64,000 nt of DNA, taken from positions 1-64,000 of the forward strand of contig CANPZP010000001.1 of the NCBI GenBank assembly GCA_947589115.1. The letters are read 5' to 3'. Below, in pieces: positions 62,695 to 64,000 of the stretch (its first letter is position 1; each line of letters begins with the position of its first letter). The notes below the pieces were generated by a model that was given only the letters and a program-made list of their open reading frames with translations, made no database searches and was not told the origin of the DNA. This stretch comes from Candidatus Gastranaerophilales bacterium. Lineage in GTDB: Bacteria; Cyanobacteriota; Vampirovibrionia; Gastranaerophilales; Gastranaerophilaceae. Made by a program: the position numbers and the translations under genes.

Positions 62695-64000
<1,306 letters not shown>

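Overview
The window is AT-rich, densely packed bacterial DNA with standard code use, Shine-Dalgarno (SD) sites before most genes and no rRNA, CRISPR array, transposase, integrase or prophage. The best taxonomic reading is a gut member of the Melainabacteria/Vampirovibrionia, probably Candidatus Gastranaerophilales. This is an inference from four things: a lipid A cluster in the order lpxD-lpxC-fabZ-lpxA, as in Cyanobacteria; a DUF3326 protein, a family I associate with Cyanobacteria; a long PPi-dependent phosphofructokinase; and small lineage-type proteins that begin with a short stretch ending in FKG. No 16S gene is present to confirm it.

Layout. 0-6.4 kb: a GH38 alpha-mannosidase, then malQ-queD-uppP-punA. 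6.4-13.2 kb (mostly minus strand): tilS-hpt, an acidic coiled-coil protein, a parvulin, nanE-nanK for ManNAc-6-P use, and PPi-PFK. 13.3-20.5 kb: a small secreted protein, the lpxDC-fabZ-lpxA-M29 peptidase operon, a small regulatory locus (XRE repressor, 36-aa membrane protein, 72-aa protein), rfaE2 and a PrsA/SurA-like lipoprotein. 20.5-28.7 kb: mfd, a secreted coiled-coil protein, comEC, a lineage protein, and an NfnA-like flavoprotein with a 58-aa four-cysteine protein. 28.7-34.5 kb (minus): LCP-hisG-mazG and an AI-2E family permease with a B12/radical SAM protein. 34.5-35.7 kb: two FKG proteins flanking tRNA-Ser(CGA). 35.7-48.2 kb (plus): yjbQ, an M14 peptidase, trpS, a P-loop ATPase, wecB, a cupin, a degenerate M48-like protein, mscS, an aluminium-resistance type PLP enzyme, accBC, an acyltransferase and an alpha-oxoamine-synthase enzyme. 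48.2-52.6 kb: a candidate small RNA, then (minus) spmA-spmB and UPF0173-DUF3326-pilin. 52.8-59.1 kb looks the most accessory: tRNA-Leu(GAG), an Abi/HEPN protein, a polytopic membrane protein and an AlgI/AlgJ-like polysaccharide acetylation pair with a perfect 20-bp inverted repeat just upstream. 59.1-64 kb: a DRR-motif membrane protein, an M16 peptidase and the first part of dnaK.

How it fits together. Envelope genes dominate: lipid A (lpx), heptose (rfaE2), undecaprenyl phosphate recycling (uppP), UDP-ManNAc (wecB), polymer attachment (LCP), polymer O-acetylation (AlgI/AlgJ), fatty acid supply (accBC) and a possible long-chain-base enzyme. Together they describe a diderm with surface polysaccharide. 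Glycan and amino-sugar use (GH38, malQ, nanEK) and PPi-dependent glycolysis fit a fermentative host-associated life.

Most interesting: the 20-bp inverted repeat upstream of the acetylation genes (possible invertible element); two genes (tilS, abi-like) that appear leaderless behind the same extended -10 box; a promoter-terminator unit that looks like an orphan small RNA; a TrpRS with a complete C-x22-C-x6-C-x2-C cluster motif; a BCCP with ETIKL at the biotinyl site; a partial duplication of the XRE gene tail around a hidden 36-aa membrane protein; and the short FKG leader on otherwise unrelated proteins.
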